DNA of 64,000 nucleotides. Origin: Nonomuraea spiralis. Lineage in GTDB: Bacteria > Actinomycetota > Actinomycetes > Streptosporangiales > Streptosporangiaceae. Shown here one piece after another: positions 17,141 to 27,488 of the stretch. Below the pieces are notes generated by a model, which was given only the letters and a program-made list of their open reading frames with translations, did no database searches and had not been told where the DNA came from. How positions within the stretch are numbered: position 1 is the first letter of the stretch; every line of letters starts with the position of its first letter. The stretch spans positions 248,001 to 312,000 of the forward strand of contig NZ_BMRC01000004.1 of the NCBI RefSeq assembly GCF_014648435.1, given 5' to 3'. The translations under genes and the position numbers were made by a program.

Positions 17141-17731
17141 ATGCGCAGACCGCCATGGATGATCCTCATCGGCCCCGCCGCGGCGGGCAAGACCACCTTG
17201 GGCGACGGGCTGGCCACCGCGACCGGCAGAGCCTTCGTGGACATCGACGCGCTCGGCGAGAGCTACTACGCCGAGGTGGGGTGGACCATGGACCGGCTAC
17301 GCGCCCGGATCCGGGAGGTGGGCAGGGTCGCGGCCGAGCGGGAATGGGAACCGGCGCGCGCCCATGCCGTGGAACGCGTGGTGGCCGACCACCCTGACGC
17401 GATCGTCTCGTTCGGGGCGGGCCACAGCCACTACACGCGCTCCGACCTGTTCGACCGCGTCCGGGCCGCCCTTCGCCCCGTCGATCACGTGGTGCTCGTG
17501 CTGCCCTCCCCTGACGAGGAGCGCTCGGTCGAGGTCCTGCGGCGACGCAGCCTCGCCGCGAAGGGCACCGACTGGATCAGCGCGGACGGGCACGACTTCC
17601 TCGCCGAGTGGGTGCGCGCCCCGGGGAACCACACCCTGGCGACGACCGTCCTGCACACCGGGGAAGAAGATCCGGAGCAGACCGTCAGGCGGCTGTCGGT
17701 CAGGTGTGAGGGCGTCACCGGTCGCCGGTGA
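17141..17731 (+). CDS. P-loop kinase-like ATP-binding protein
   Basis: A 196-residue P-loop protein with GPAAAGKTTLGDGLA (Walker A) at the very N-terminus, an FVDIDALGE motif like the substrate Asp of shikimate-kinase relatives, and VLVLPSPDEERSVEVLRRR as a likely lid. It most resembles shikimate/gluconate kinase-like AAA proteins of unassigned substrate. AGGA lies about ten bases before the ATG. It is divergent from the exporter ATPase and convergent with the acetyltransferase gene (17-bp overlap). Confidence 0.78.
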   Translation: MRRPPWMILIGPAAAGKTTLGDGLATATGRAFVDIDALGESYYAEVGWTMDRLRARIREVGRVAAEREWEPARAHAVERVVADHPDAIVSFGAGHSHYTRSDLFDRVRAALRPVDHVVLVLPSPDEERSVEVLRRRSLAAKGTDWISADGHDFLAEWVRAPGNHTLATTVLHTGEEDPEQTVRRLSVRCEGVTGRR

Positions 17732-18152
17732 AGCGGTAGACCGTCGAGTTTCTGGCTCGGAAGCCGAGGCGTTCGTACAGGCGGTTCGCGGCCGCGCGGT
17801 CGGGGCGGGAGGTGAGGTCGACCGTACGCGCCTCCGCCTGCCCGGCCAGGCGCAGCGCGTGCCGGGTCAGCTCGGCGGCGATCCCGCGTCCTCTGGCGGC
17901 GGCGTCGACCACCACGTCCTCGATGCGGGCCCGCGTGCCGGTCGCCACCGGGAACACCACCAGGGTCAGCGTCCCGACGATCCGGCCGTCCAGGCGGGCG
18001 GTCAGAACGGTGATCGCCTCGTTCCGTACGACCCGGTCGAGCGCCGCGTGGTCCAGCGGCCCGGCGGACGCGGAGAGCTGGGGCAACAACACCGCGAAGG
18101 CGTCCACCAGCTCCTGATCGACCTCACGCACGATCTCCACCTCAACACCCAT
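17715..18152 (-). CDS. GNAT-family N-acetyltransferase
   Basis: A 145-residue GCN5-related acetyltransferase. The acetyl-CoA-binding motif A is clear (IEDVVVDAAARGRGIAAELT, with R-G-x-G-I/A), after a central strand GTLTLVVFPV. The C-terminal motif B is NRLYERLGFRARNSTVY. The acceptor substrate is unknown. The gene is short and complete. Confidence 0.93.
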   Translation of the reverse strand: MGVEVEIVREVDQELVDAFAVLLPQLSASAGPLDHAALDRVVRNEAITVLTARLDGRIVGTLTLVVFPVATGTRARIEDVVVDAAARGRGIAAELTRHALRLAGQAEARTVDLTSRPDRAAANRLYERLGFRARNSTVYRFTGDR

Positions 18153-18313
18153 GCGCCGGAGCCTATCGACCCGGCGTCCAGGGGAGATCTCGGACAGGCA
18201 CCCAAACTATTCGCACCGTTTCTGTACCGTTTCTGGCCACCGAGCCACGCCGGAGCGGCCCACGAGCACGTTAGTCTCATCGAAGGCTAACTAAATGCAT
18301 TAATCTGGCCACT

Positions 18314-19117
18314 GTGAGTAATGGACACGTTGTCGGTACGCCCCGGCTTCGCCGTACCATCACCCGGGTCCTCCGCCGAGTCGGGAGGCGGGGCGCCTCC
18401 CTGACCTTCGTCGGCCTGCTGAGCCTGGCCATCGCCGCCTCGCTGGCGTTCGTGCCCGACGGCCAGCGCGCCACCCCCGGTTACGCGTCGCTGGCCGTCG
18501 TCGCGCCGCTGTCCGCCTGGGCCGTGGTCTGGTGCGCGCTCGGCATGCTCTGCCTGACGCAGGCGTTCATGCGTTCCGACCGGGTGGCCTTCGCCGCCGC
18601 GACCGCGCTGCTCCTGTCGTACGGGCTGATCTATTTGATCTCGACCTTCACCGGCGACAACCCGCGCGGCTGGGTCGGCGGGGCGGTCTGGCTGGCCTTC
18701 GGCGGCTGGATCGCGCTGATCGCCACCTGGCCCGAGGCCGTCGTGCTCGACCGCCTGCCGGGCAGCCGCAGACCGGCCTCCACGGCCGTCATCGTGGCCG
18801 ACGCCTCGGGCACGATCCAGTCGTGGAACCCCCAGGCCGAGGCCATGTTCGGCTGGGACACCGACGAGGCGGTCGGCAGGTCGCTGACGATCCTGATGCC
18901 GCCGCGCTTCCGCACCCGCCATGCCGACGGGCTGGCCCGGGTGCTCTCCAGCGGCCGTTCCGAGTTGTCCGGCCGTATCATCCCGCTGGTCGGCCTCCAT
19001 CGCGACGGCAGCGAGTTCGCGATCGGCCTGACCGTCAACGTCTGGCACAGCGACGACGGCGTCACCTACACAGGGGTGATCCGCCCGTTGGGAGGCCCTC
19101 ATGTCCGGCCTGAGTGA
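18314..19117 (+). CDS. Membrane protein with a C-terminal PAS domain
   Basis: A 267-residue protein starting at GTG 18314. A basic N-terminus is followed by about four hydrophobic spans (residues 30-140). A PAS domain (about 155-265) includes ADASGTIQSWNPQAEAMFGW, the usual W-N-x-x-A-E-x-x-F-G motif, then VGRSLTILMPPRFRTRH. No kinase, cyclase or DNA-binding output follows, so it is a stand-alone sensor module. The last 17 bp overlap the start of the coiled-coil gene, a likely partner. An imperfect symmetry GTTAG/CTAAC at 18270-18291 lies upstream. Confidence 0.8.
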   Translation: MSNGHVVGTPRLRRTITRVLRRVGRRGASLTFVGLLSLAIAASLAFVPDGQRATPGYASLAVVAPLSAWAVVWCALGMLCLTQAFMRSDRVAFAAATALLLSYGLIYLISTFTGDNPRGWVGGAVWLAFGGWIALIATWPEAVVLDRLPGSRRPASTAVIVADASGTIQSWNPQAEAMFGWDTDEAVGRSLTILMPPRFRTRHADGLARVLSSGRSELSGRIIPLVGLHRDGSEFAIGLTVNVWHSDDGVTYTGVIRPLGGPHVRPE

Positions 19118-19544
19118 CATCCTGGTCCAGCTCGGCGTCGGCATCGTGCCGCTCGGCGTGGCCTATCTGGCCTTCCGATCGGCGACCGACGCCAGCAGGA
19201 AGTCCCAGCAGAGCGCGCTGCTCCAGGTCGAACACCAGGCCGAGGTCGAACGCTCCAAGGTCGACGCCGAAGCCTTCATCCGCGCCAAGACGATCTACGA
19301 GGACGCCCTGGCGCAGATGGAGAAGCAGATGAGCAGGATGCAGGGCCAGGCCAGCCAGCTCGGGGCCGAGCTGGTCACCGAGCAGTCCAGCTCGGTCGCC
19401 ATGCGCGACCAGATCCGCCGGTTGCAGGCCCAGATCCGCGCCCTCGAACGTACGGTGCTCGTGCTGCGTTCGCAGCTCGTGGACGCGGGCCTGTCGCCGG
19501 CGCCGCCGTCCGACCTGACCGGGCCCCACCGGCTGGGCCCGTAG
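19101..19544 (+). CDS. Membrane-anchored coiled-coil protein of unknown function
   Basis: A 147-residue product with one N-terminal hydrophobic segment (ILVQLGVGIVPLGVAYLAF, about 6-24), then a long uninterrupted helix rich in Gln, Glu, Lys and Arg (about 30-130) with heptad-like spacing, and a short Pro-rich end. Its start lies inside the upstream PAS gene behind GGGAGG, so the two are co-translated. This makes it a plausible output or scaffold for the PAS protein. No known family is recognised. Confidence 0.75.
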   Translation: MSGLSDILVQLGVGIVPLGVAYLAFRSATDASRKSQQSALLQVEHQAEVERSKVDAEAFIRAKTIYEDALAQMEKQMSRMQGQASQLGAELVTEQSSSVAMRDQIRRLQAQIRALERTVLVLRSQLVDAGLSPAPPSDLTGPHRLGP

Positions 19545-19569
19545 CGCTCGGCCGACTAGGGCCGGCCGG

Positions 19570-20550
19570 TCACAGGCCGTGGGCGGCGGCCAGCAGCTCG
19601 ATGGAGCGCAGCCACGCCTTCCTGTCGGGCGCGGAGGAGACCACGATCAGCTCGTCGGCCTGCGCGTGCCCGGCGAAGCGGGTGAGGTGGTCCTCCACCT
19701 CGGCCGGCGTGCCGACCGCCGAATAGCGCATCATCTGCAGGATCTGCTGCCCGGCCGGCGATTCGAGCACCATGTCGGCCTCCTCCGGCGTGAACGTGCG
19801 CCCGCGTCCGAGGAACCGGCTCACCCGGTAGCGCTTGGCCGTCAGCAACTGCTCCTGCGCCTCCTCGCTCGTGTCGGCGGCGATCACGTTCACCCCGGCG
19901 ATCACGTACGGCTCGGCGAGTTGCGCCGACGGCCTGAACTCGCGCCGGTAGAGCGCGACCGCCTGCTCCAGCGCGTCGGGTGCGAAGTGCGAGGCGAACG
20001 CGTACGGAAGCCCGAGCGCGGCGGCGAGCTGGGCGCCGAACAGCGACGAGCCGAGGATGTAGAGCGGCACGTTCGTGCCCTTGCCGGGCGTGGCGTCGAC
20101 GCCGGGGATGCGGGACTCGCCGGCCAGGTAGCCCTGCAGTTCGAGGACGTCCTCGGGGAAGGAGTCGGCGGCGCCGGGGGTGCGCCGCAGGGCACGCATG
20201 GTCTGCTGGTCGCTGCCGGGGGCGCGGCCGAGGCCGAGGTCGATGCGTCCGGGGTGGAGGGTCTCCAGGGTGCCGAACTGCTCGGCGATGGTCAGCGGGG
20301 AGTGGTTGGGCAGCATGATGCCGCCCGCTCCGAGGCGGATCGTCCTGGTGTGGGCGGCCACGTGGGCGATGAGCACGCTGGTGGCCGAGGAGGCGATGCT
20401 CGGCATGTTGTGGTGCTCGGCGTACCAGATGCGGTGGTATCCCAGCTCTTCGGCCCGCTGCGCCAGGCCCACGCTGGCGGCCAGGCTCTCGCTCGCCGTC
20501 TCTCCCTCGCCGATGTGCGCCAGGTCAAGGATGGAGAGTGGAAAAGTCAT
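19570..20550 (-). CDS. Luciferase-like flavin monooxygenase (LLM class, MsnO8-like)
   Basis: A 326-residue bacterial-luciferase-type TIM barrel that uses reduced FMN. Typical motifs are [38 protein letters not shown] with the conserved [25 protein letters not shown] and [17 protein letters not shown]. This combination matches the MsnO8-type LLM oxidoreductase group. The substrate is unknown. It is encoded alone, convergent with the coiled-coil gene. Confidence 0.93.
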   Translation of the reverse strand: MTFPLSILDLAHIGEGETASESLAASVGLAQRAEELGYHRIWYAEHHNMPSIASSATSVLIAHVAAHTRTIRLGAGGIMLPNHSPLTIAEQFGTLETLHPGRIDLGLGRAPGSDQQTMRALRRTPGAADSFPEDVLELQGYLAGESRIPGVDATPGKGTNVPLYILGSSLFGAQLAAALGLPYAFASHFAPDALEQAVALYRREFRPSAQLAEPYVIAGVNVIAADTSEEAQEQLLTAKRYRVSRFLGRGRTFTPEEADMVLESPAGQQILQMMRYSAVGTPAEVEDHLTRFAGHAQADELIVVSSAPDRKAWLRSIELLAAAHGL

Positions 20551-20670
20551 GGGGAACGAGCCCTTTCGCCTGGACGGTGGCCATCGGGCAGTGCAACCGT
20601 AGCGGGGCTCCGCTTATTTCCCCGGACGCCCCCGCGCGGGCACACGGGGGCGAGGGGTACGTGGGCGGTG

Positions 20671-22161
<1,491 letters not shown>

Positions 22162-22722
22162 TCACTCCGCCAGGCACGCCTCGAACACCGCCGTCAGCCG
22201 TTCGACGTCGGCGGCCGTGGGCCGCTCCGGGCCGAGGCGGCGGCGCATGGCGCCGATGCCCAGGAACACCGCCGTCGCCATCCTGGCCCGCGCCTGGACG
22301 TGGGGGCCGTCGAGCTGGGCGGCCAGCGGGTCGAGCACGGCCACGCGCAGGCGTTCGCGTACGACGTCCTGGATCTCAGGGTGGCCGGCCGAACGTTCGA
22401 GGGTGCGCAGGATCGGGCTCTCGGGGTCGTGGTGCATGCGCTCGGCCGCGTACTCGGCCAGCCGGCGCGGCAGGGTCGCGCGGTCGCCGGCGAGCATGGC
22501 CACGAACGTCGGCTCGCCTTCGAGCACCGCGCCGAAAAGCCCGGCCTTGGATCCGAAATAGCGACCGACCAGGGCGATGTTGGCCTCCGCGGCCGCGGCG
22601 ATCATCCGTACGGTGACCTGTTCGTATCCGTGCTCGCCGAACAGCACGCGGGCGGCGTCGAGGATGCGTTTGCGGGTGGCCTCGCGTCCGCGCGGCCGGG
22701 CGTCCGTCGTCGGGGCGTCCAT
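22162..22722 (-). CDS. TetR-family transcriptional regulator
   Basis: A 186-residue TetR repressor. The N-terminal HTH reads ATRKRILDAARVLFGEHGYEQVTVRMIAAAAEANIALVGRYFGSKAGLF, split here only by its usual turn between the two helices. The C-terminal ligand domain is helical and unassigned. The ATG at 22722 is chosen because the ten codons before it overlap the promoter region. It is divergent from the DHA2 exporter gene, and an 18-bp near-palindrome lies between them, so it probably represses the exporter operon and itself. Confidence 0.94.
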   Translation of the reverse strand: MDAPTTDARPRGREATRKRILDAARVLFGEHGYEQVTVRMIAAAAEANIALVGRYFGSKAGLFGAVLEGEPTFVAMLAGDRATLPRRLAEYAAERMHHDPESPILRTLERSAGHPEIQDVVRERLRVAVLDPLAAQLDGPHVQARARMATAVFLGIGAMRRRLGPERPTAADVERLTAVFEACLAE

Positions 22723-22750
22723 GTCCCGAACTCTACTCAGGAATAAAGCC

Positions 22751-22783
22751 ACTTGCCGCGCGGCTAGTAAACATGCGTATACT
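22751..22783 (+). promoter_or_regulatory. Exporter promoter with overlapping TetR-type operator
   Basis: The near-palindrome ACTTGCCGCGCGGCTAGT (22751-22768, one mismatched pair) covers a -35-like TTGCCG (22754-22759). An 18-base gap separates it from a -10 box, TATACT (22778-22783). A repressor bound here would block the polymerase. The exporter start at 22822 is downstream of the expected transcript start. Confidence 0.72.
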
Positions 22784-22821
22784 CAACTTTGGATAAGTGC
22801 GTACGAAGGGGATGTGGTGTC

Positions 22822-24621
22822 TTGGTAGCCCAGGCACAGGCCGCACCCCCCGCGCGAAGGCAGTACACCCACCGCGAAATCCTCGAAGTCATGTCCGGGC
22901 TCATGCTCGCCATGCTGACGTCGATGATTTCCACGTCCGTGGTGGGTACGGCGTTGCCGACGATCGTGGGGGAACTGGGCGGCCAGGACCAGTACTCATG
23001 GGTGGCCAGCGCCACCATGCTGACGATGACGGTCTCGACACCGTTGTGGGGCAAACTGTCCGACCTGTTCGGCCGGAAACTGCTTTTCCAGACCGCTCTC
23101 GGTCTGTTCGTGGCGGCCTCACTGGTGGCCGGACTGTCCCAGAACATGGGACAGCTCATCGCGGCACGTGCCGTACAGGGCCTGGGTGTGGGTGGTTTGT
23201 CGGCCCTCGCGCAGGTGATCCTGGGAGACATCGTCTCGCCGCGTGAGCGCGGCCGGTACTCCGGCTACATGGGAGCCGTCTTCGGCATCTCCACGGTCGC
23301 CGGACCGCTGCTCGGCGGGTTCATCGTGGACACCGACTGGCTCGGCTGGCGCTGGTGCTTCTACGTCGTGGTGCCGTTCGCCATTGTCGCGTTCGCGGTG
23401 GTGCAGAAGGTGTTGCGGCTGCCCAAGGTCAAGCGGAACACCTCGATCGACATCTGGGGCGCGACGACCATCACGGCCAGCGCGGCCTCGCTGATGTTGC
23501 TGCTGACGCTGGGCGGCAACGAGTTCGAGTGGAACTCGTTCTGGACGTACTTCCTGGGCGCGTTCGCCGTGCTCATGCTGGCCCTGGCGGTGCTCGCCGA
23601 GCGTACGGCCCGCAACCCGATCCTGCCCCCGCGGCTGTTCAGGAACCGCACGTTCGTGCTCACCAGCGCGGCCTCGCTGTTCGTCGGCATGGCCATGTTC
23701 GGCGCGATGATCTACCTGCCCCAGTACCTGCAGATCGTCAAGGGTCTGAGCCCGACGAACTCCGGCCTGATGACGCTGCCCATGGTGGTGGCGCTGTTCC
23801 TCTCGGGCGTGGTCTCCGGCAAGATCGTCACGAACACCGGCAAGTGGAAGATCTTCCCGGTCATGGGCCTCCTGATCGTGGCCGTCGGCCTGTTCCTGCT
23901 GTCCAGGCTGCACGTCGACTCCGGCGAATGGCTCATCGGGTTCGACGTGGCCGTGCTGGGCATCGGGCTCGGCCTGTCCATGCAGATGCTCATCCTGGCC
24001 GCCCAGAACGGCTCCGAGCTGCGCGACATGGCCTCGACCACGGCCGGCGTCTCGTTCTTCCGCTCGCTCGGCGGCGCCATGGGCGTCGCGGGCTTCGGCG
24101 CGATCCTGACCAACCGGCAGGCGAGCGAGATGGCCGACCTGGTCGCCAAGGCCCGCATCCACCTGCCGGGCACCGGCCAGAAGCTGGGCAGCCCCGCCGC
24201 GATCCAGCACCTGCCCGAGCCCATCAAGGGCATCATCCTGGAGTCCTTCACCCGGGCTCTGGAGACGGTGTTCCTGGTCGGCGTGCCGATCGCCCTGCTC
24301 GGGTTCATCGCGGCACTGTTCCTGAAGGAGCTCCCGCTGCGTGGCACGACGATGCCGGTCGGACCCAAGCCCCTGGGCAAGGACGACCTCGTCCTGGCCG
24401 GGCTGCTCCTGGAACTCATCGCCCAGCGCGTCGAGCGGTCGAACGGCCAGCCCTCCGCGCTGCTCTCCGCGGTCGCCAGGATGGCGCCGCCCGACGGCCG
24501 CCCCGAGCGCGAACGCGCCTGGACGGTCGCACAGAACGTGCTCCGGCCCACCTCGCGCGCCCTGATCGCGCAGGCCACGCCGCCGCAGCAAGACCTCGTA
24601 TCCGGAGGAGTCTCACAATGA
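22822..24621 (+). CDS. MFS exporter, DHA2 (EmrB/QacA) family
   Basis: A drug:H+ antiporter-type transporter of about 599 residues with 14 predicted spans. Visible motifs are TALPTIVGELGG (DHA2 motif D1), GKLSDLFGRKLLF (motif A), VQGLGVGGLSAL and GPLLGGFIVD (motif C). A long cytoplasmic C-terminal tail (about 500-599) is unusual and helical. The TTG at 22822 is preferred: AAGGGG lies ten bases upstream, and the earlier TTG at 22789 would fall on the transcript start. Its stop overlaps the next gene's ATG by four bases. Confidence 0.93.
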   Translation: MVAQAQAAPPARRQYTHREILEVMSGLMLAMLTSMISTSVVGTALPTIVGELGGQDQYSWVASATMLTMTVSTPLWGKLSDLFGRKLLFQTALGLFVAASLVAGLSQNMGQLIAARAVQGLGVGGLSALAQVILGDIVSPRERGRYSGYMGAVFGISTVAGPLLGGFIVDTDWLGWRWCFYVVVPFAIVAFAVVQKVLRLPKVKRNTSIDIWGATTITASAASLMLLLTLGGNEFEWNSFWTYFLGAFAVLMLALAVLAERTARNPILPPRLFRNRTFVLTSAASLFVGMAMFGAMIYLPQYLQIVKGLSPTNSGLMTLPMVVALFLSGVVSGKIVTNTGKWKIFPVMGLLIVAVGLFLLSRLHVDSGEWLIGFDVAVLGIGLGLSMQMLILAAQNGSELRDMASTTAGVSFFRSLGGAMGVAGFGAILTNRQASEMADLVAKARIHLPGTGQKLGSPAAIQHLPEPIKGIILESFTRALETVFLVGVPIALLGFIAALFLKELPLRGTTMPVGPKPLGKDDLVLAGLLLELIAQRVERSNGQPSALLSAVARMAPPDGRPERERAWTVAQNVLRPTSRALIAQATPPQQDLVSGGVSQ

Positions 24622-25037
24622 TTCGCAAGTTCGTGGGCGCCGTAGCGGCGGCCCTCGCGGTCATGGCCGGCCTGTGGCTGATGATCGCCCCCTTCGCCCT
24701 CGGCACGCAGCCCGAGAACGCCGACTGGACCGGCCCCACCACGTCCGAGTTCTTCTCGGGCCTCGGCGTGACCGTCTTCGGTCTCGTGGGCGTCATCGGC
24801 TTCGTCCTGGCCATCCACGAGGAGCTCGTGGTCCGTGGCCTGGTGGCCGTCAAGCAGCGCGTGGAGCCGGAGCCCGAGCCCGTGCCCGCCGCGCCGCAGG
24901 CCTCCTCCGCCGAGCTCGCGAGCCTGCTCGCCCCGCTCGTGGAGGCACTGCGTGAGGACATGAACAACTCGAGCCGCGGCGGTGAGCACCGCCAGAACGG
25001 CAAGGCCACCCTGGTGGGTCTGGAGGAGTCACGATGA
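24618..25037 (+). CDS. Small SPW-repeat-like membrane protein with acidic linker
   Basis: A 139-residue protein. Two membrane segments include GLWLMIAPFALG, an SPW-repeat-like motif (about 17-28), and FFSGLGVTVFGLVGVIGFVLAI. A cytoplasmic tail begins EPEPEPVPAAPQ and contains an amphipathic helix (ASLLAPLVEALREDM). It is coupled by four-base overlaps on both sides, to the DHA2 exporter and to the next small membrane protein. It may be an accessory subunit of the exporter; no function is established. Confidence 0.82.
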   Translation: MIRKFVGAVAAALAVMAGLWLMIAPFALGTQPENADWTGPTTSEFFSGLGVTVFGLVGVIGFVLAIHEELVVRGLVAVKQRVEPEPEPVPAAPQASSAELASLLAPLVEALREDMNNSSRGGEHRQNGKATLVGLEESR

Positions 25038-25270
25038 AGGCCAAGCTGGGCGTCTCCGCCCTCGTCCTGCTGTTCCTGAGCGGACTGTGGCTGGTCGCCG
25101 CGCCGTTCGCGGTCGGCTACCAGTCCCGGGGCGCCTCGTACGTGGACGCGACGGTCAACGATCTGTGGGTCGGTGGCGGGCTCGCCGCCGTCTCGTTCGT
25201 CGCCCTGGTGATCTACGCCGCCGACTCCCTGCGCGAGCTGGCCCGCCGCGGCAAGCACGCAGACCTCTGA
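25034..25270 (+). CDS. Second small SPW-repeat-like membrane protein
   Basis: A 78-residue protein with two hydrophobic segments and the same motif as its neighbour (LSGLWLVAAPFAVGY, about 15-29), then LWVGGGLAAVSFVALVIYA and a short basic tail. It is evidently a paralogue of the upstream gene without the long tail. It ends the exporter operon. The pair could form a four-helix unit, the size of a full SPW domain; this is an inference. Confidence 0.8.
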   Translation: MKAKLGVSALVLLFLSGLWLVAAPFAVGYQSRGASYVDATVNDLWVGGGLAAVSFVALVIYAADSLRELARRGKHADL

Positions 25271-25283
25271 CGCGAGTCATGCC

Positions 25284-25769
25284 GTGTTCAGCGGTAGCAC
25301 AGACCCCGGCCGGGAGCCATTGGAAGGCCGGCTCCCGGCGGGGCAGTTCGAGATCGGCAAGGACGGCGCCGGGCTGCTGGTGGTCGGCTTCGACGGTTCG
25401 GCCCCCAGCCGCAACGCGCTCGCGTACGCGGCCGGACTGGCCCGGCGGGACGGCGCCACGCTACTCGTCGCCTTCGTCGAGCCGATCAACAGCACCACCC
25501 TGTGGTTCTTCGCCGGCTCCCCGATCATCCCCGACTCCGCGGCCGACCTCACGGACGACCTCCGGGACGAGCTGAAGGGCGCCGGCGTGCCCTGGCAGTT
25601 CGTGAGCGTCCGCGGGGACACCGCACGCGAGCTGGAGACACTCGCCAGCTCGTACCGCGCCGACGCCATCGTGGTCGGCAGGTCGCGCTCCTCCTGGCAC
25701 GCCCTGACCGGCTCGGTGGCCGTCGGCCTGGCGAAACGGGCTCGCCGTACCGTGCTGATAGTCCCCTGA
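25284..25769 (+). CDS. Universal stress protein (UspA family)
   Basis: A 161-residue single UspA domain. The nucleotide-binding features are LLVVGFDGSAPSRNALAYA at the first strand and VVGRSRSSWHALTGSVAVGLAKRA, the G-x2-G-x9-G(S/T) region in slightly altered form, ending RTVLIVP. A GTG start at 25284 follows 13 bp after the exporter operon, so it may belong to the same transcript. In actinomycetes such proteins respond to stress and dormancy. Confidence 0.92.
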   Translation: MFSGSTDPGREPLEGRLPAGQFEIGKDGAGLLVVGFDGSAPSRNALAYAAGLARRDGATLLVAFVEPINSTTLWFFAGSPIIPDSAADLTDDLRDELKGAGVPWQFVSVRGDTARELETLASSYRADAIVVGRSRSSWHALTGSVAVGLAKRARRTVLIVP

Positions 25770-25798
25770 CCTGGCACGACGTCGCATATGGTGGCCAG

Positions 25799-26533
25799 AT
25801 GAAACGTACAGCCGCCATGGCGTTCGTGGTGCTCGCGTCCGTTTCGTGCGCAGGGCAGAAGCCTGTCGCCTCGTCCGGCGCCACGCCCACGTCCGCGCCG
25901 TCATCCGAGGCGTCGTCCGAGGCGGCCACGCCCGACACCTCGGCGACGCCGAGGCCGACGGCTCCGCCGCCGTTCACGGCGAAGGTCACGAAGGTGACGC
26001 GCGAGCAGTTGCCGTACTCGTGGCGGCCCGGTTGCCCGGTCTCGTACCAGGACCTCAGGCTGATCACGATGTCGTACTGGGGTTTCGACGACAAACCGCA
26101 CACCGGCGAGCTGGTCGTCCGCAAGACGGTCACCGACGACATCCAGACCGTCTTCCGGAAACTGTACGACTGGCGCTGGCCCATCCGGCAGATGAAGCTC
26201 GTGGACGTCTTCAAAGGCGACGACTACGCCTCCATCGACGCCGACAACACCTCGGCATTCAACTGCCGCCGCGCGACCGGGTCGAGCAATTGGTCGAACC
26301 ATGCGTACGGCCAAGCGATTGACATCAATCCACGCGAGAACCCATATGTCACCGCAAGCGGCGGGACAGCGCACCAGAATGCCAAGAGGTACACGAAGCG
26401 TCCAATGCAGGGTAAAGGTGTGGTAAACCCTGGAGACAAGGTCGTCAAGGCCTTCGCCCAAGTGGGCTGGGAGTGGGGCGGCTACTGGGCCGGCACCAAG
26501 GACCTGCAACATTTCAGTAAGGGCGGAGGCTGA
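25799..26533 (+). CDS. M15-family peptidase lipoprotein
   Basis: A 244-residue secreted lipoprotein. The signal peptide ends in the lipobox ASVSC (Cys at residue 19), followed by a Ser/Thr/Ala/Pro-rich stalk (about 25-62). The C-terminal domain is an M15 D-alanyl-D-alanine carboxypeptidase-like fold. It has SNWSNHAYGQAIDINP (His and Asp zinc ligands, as in the M15_4 group) and GYWAGTKDLQHFSK with the last His. It probably trims peptidoglycan stem peptides at the membrane surface. The start codon ATG is at 25799. Confidence 0.9.
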   Translation: MKRTAAMAFVVLASVSCAGQKPVASSGATPTSAPSSEASSEAATPDTSATPRPTAPPPFTAKVTKVTREQLPYSWRPGCPVSYQDLRLITMSYWGFDDKPHTGELVVRKTVTDDIQTVFRKLYDWRWPIRQMKLVDVFKGDDYASIDADNTSAFNCRRATGSSNWSNHAYGQAIDINPRENPYVTASGGTAHQNAKRYTKRPMQGKGVVNPGDKVVKAFAQVGWEWGGYWAGTKDLQHFSKGGG

Positions 26534-26545
26534 GAGAATCCCCTC

Positions 26546-27391
26546 ATGGCGGCTAAGGACGGCGACGGCTGGGCCGAATGCGGGCTCGGACACAGACATT
26601 GGGGCATCCACGGAGCGTCGGGCCTGCTCCTCGTCCACCACGACCCCCTCGGCGTGCCCCACGTGCTCATGCAGAAGCGTGCGCTGTGGAGCCACCACGG
26701 CGGCACCTGGGGCCTGCCCGGCGGCGCCCGCGACAGCCACGAGGACGCCGTCGCGAGCGCGCTGCGCGAGGCCCACGAGGAGGCCACGCTCGGCGGCGAC
26801 CGGTTCCGTGTACAGGGCGTCTACCTCGACGACCACGGCGGCTGGTCCTTCGAGACGGTGATCGCCGAGTCGGCCGAGCTGATGCCGGCCGAGCCCGCCA
26901 ACAGCGAGAGCACCGAGCTGCGCTGGCTGCCGCTGCCCGAGGTGACCGGCCAGAAGCTGCATCCCGGGTTCGCCGCCACGTGGGAGCAGGTGCAGGGCGC
27001 CATCCGTCCCGAGACGATCGTGCTCGACGTCGCCAACATCATCGGCGCGCGCGCCGAGCACGGCTGGTGGAACGACCGGGTGGGCGCGGCCACGCGCCTG
27101 CTCACCGAGGTGGCCGAGCTCAGGCTCAGGCACCCGGTGTTGTCGCAGTGGTTCCCGCGGGTGGTCGCGGTCGTGGAGGGCGCGGCCAGGAGCACCCCCG
27201 AGATCACCGGGCTGCAGGTGGTGGCGGCCACGGGCAGCGGCGACGACGCCATCGTCGACGTCGCACGCCGGGCGAAGCCGTGGGAGCGCGTGCTCGTGGT
27301 AACGGCCGACCGGCGGCTCAGGGAACGGGTCGCCGAGCTGGGGGCCGAGACCGAGGGCCCCCGCTGGCTGCTGTCACAGCTCGACCACTGA
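26546..27391 (+). CDS. Nudix hydrolase fused to a NYN/PIN-like domain
   Basis: A 281-residue two-domain protein. The N-terminal Nudix domain (about 18-150) has the box GGARDSHEDA followed by REAHEEA. The C-terminal half (about 155-281) starts IVLDVANIIGARAEHGWW and continues with VVAVVEGAAR, ATGSGDDAIVDVA and VLVVTADRRLRERVAELGAE. This pattern of Asp-bearing strand ends matches NYN/PIN-type nucleases. A role in cleaning or degrading nucleotides or RNA is suggested. The fusion occurs in actinomycetes but is not characterised to my knowledge. Confidence 0.88.
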   Translation: MAAKDGDGWAECGLGHRHWGIHGASGLLLVHHDPLGVPHVLMQKRALWSHHGGTWGLPGGARDSHEDAVASALREAHEEATLGGDRFRVQGVYLDDHGGWSFETVIAESAELMPAEPANSESTELRWLPLPEVTGQKLHPGFAATWEQVQGAIRPETIVLDVANIIGARAEHGWWNDRVGAATRLLTEVAELRLRHPVLSQWFPRVVAVVEGAARSTPEITGLQVVAATGSGDDAIVDVARRAKPWERVLVVTADRRLRERVAELGAETEGPRWLLSQLDH

Positions 27392-27488
27392 CCCGCCGCC
27401 CAACCGTGACCCGGAGGCGTGTGTCGAGATCCGTCGCCGCCTGAACGTGCCCCCCTGTCACCACAGCCGCTATCGTGGTTTCCGCACA

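Noticed and set aside
18270..18291. GTTAG/CTAAC inverted repeat as an operator of the PAS gene
   Set aside because: The arms are only five bases with a 12-base spacer, which is too weak to call.
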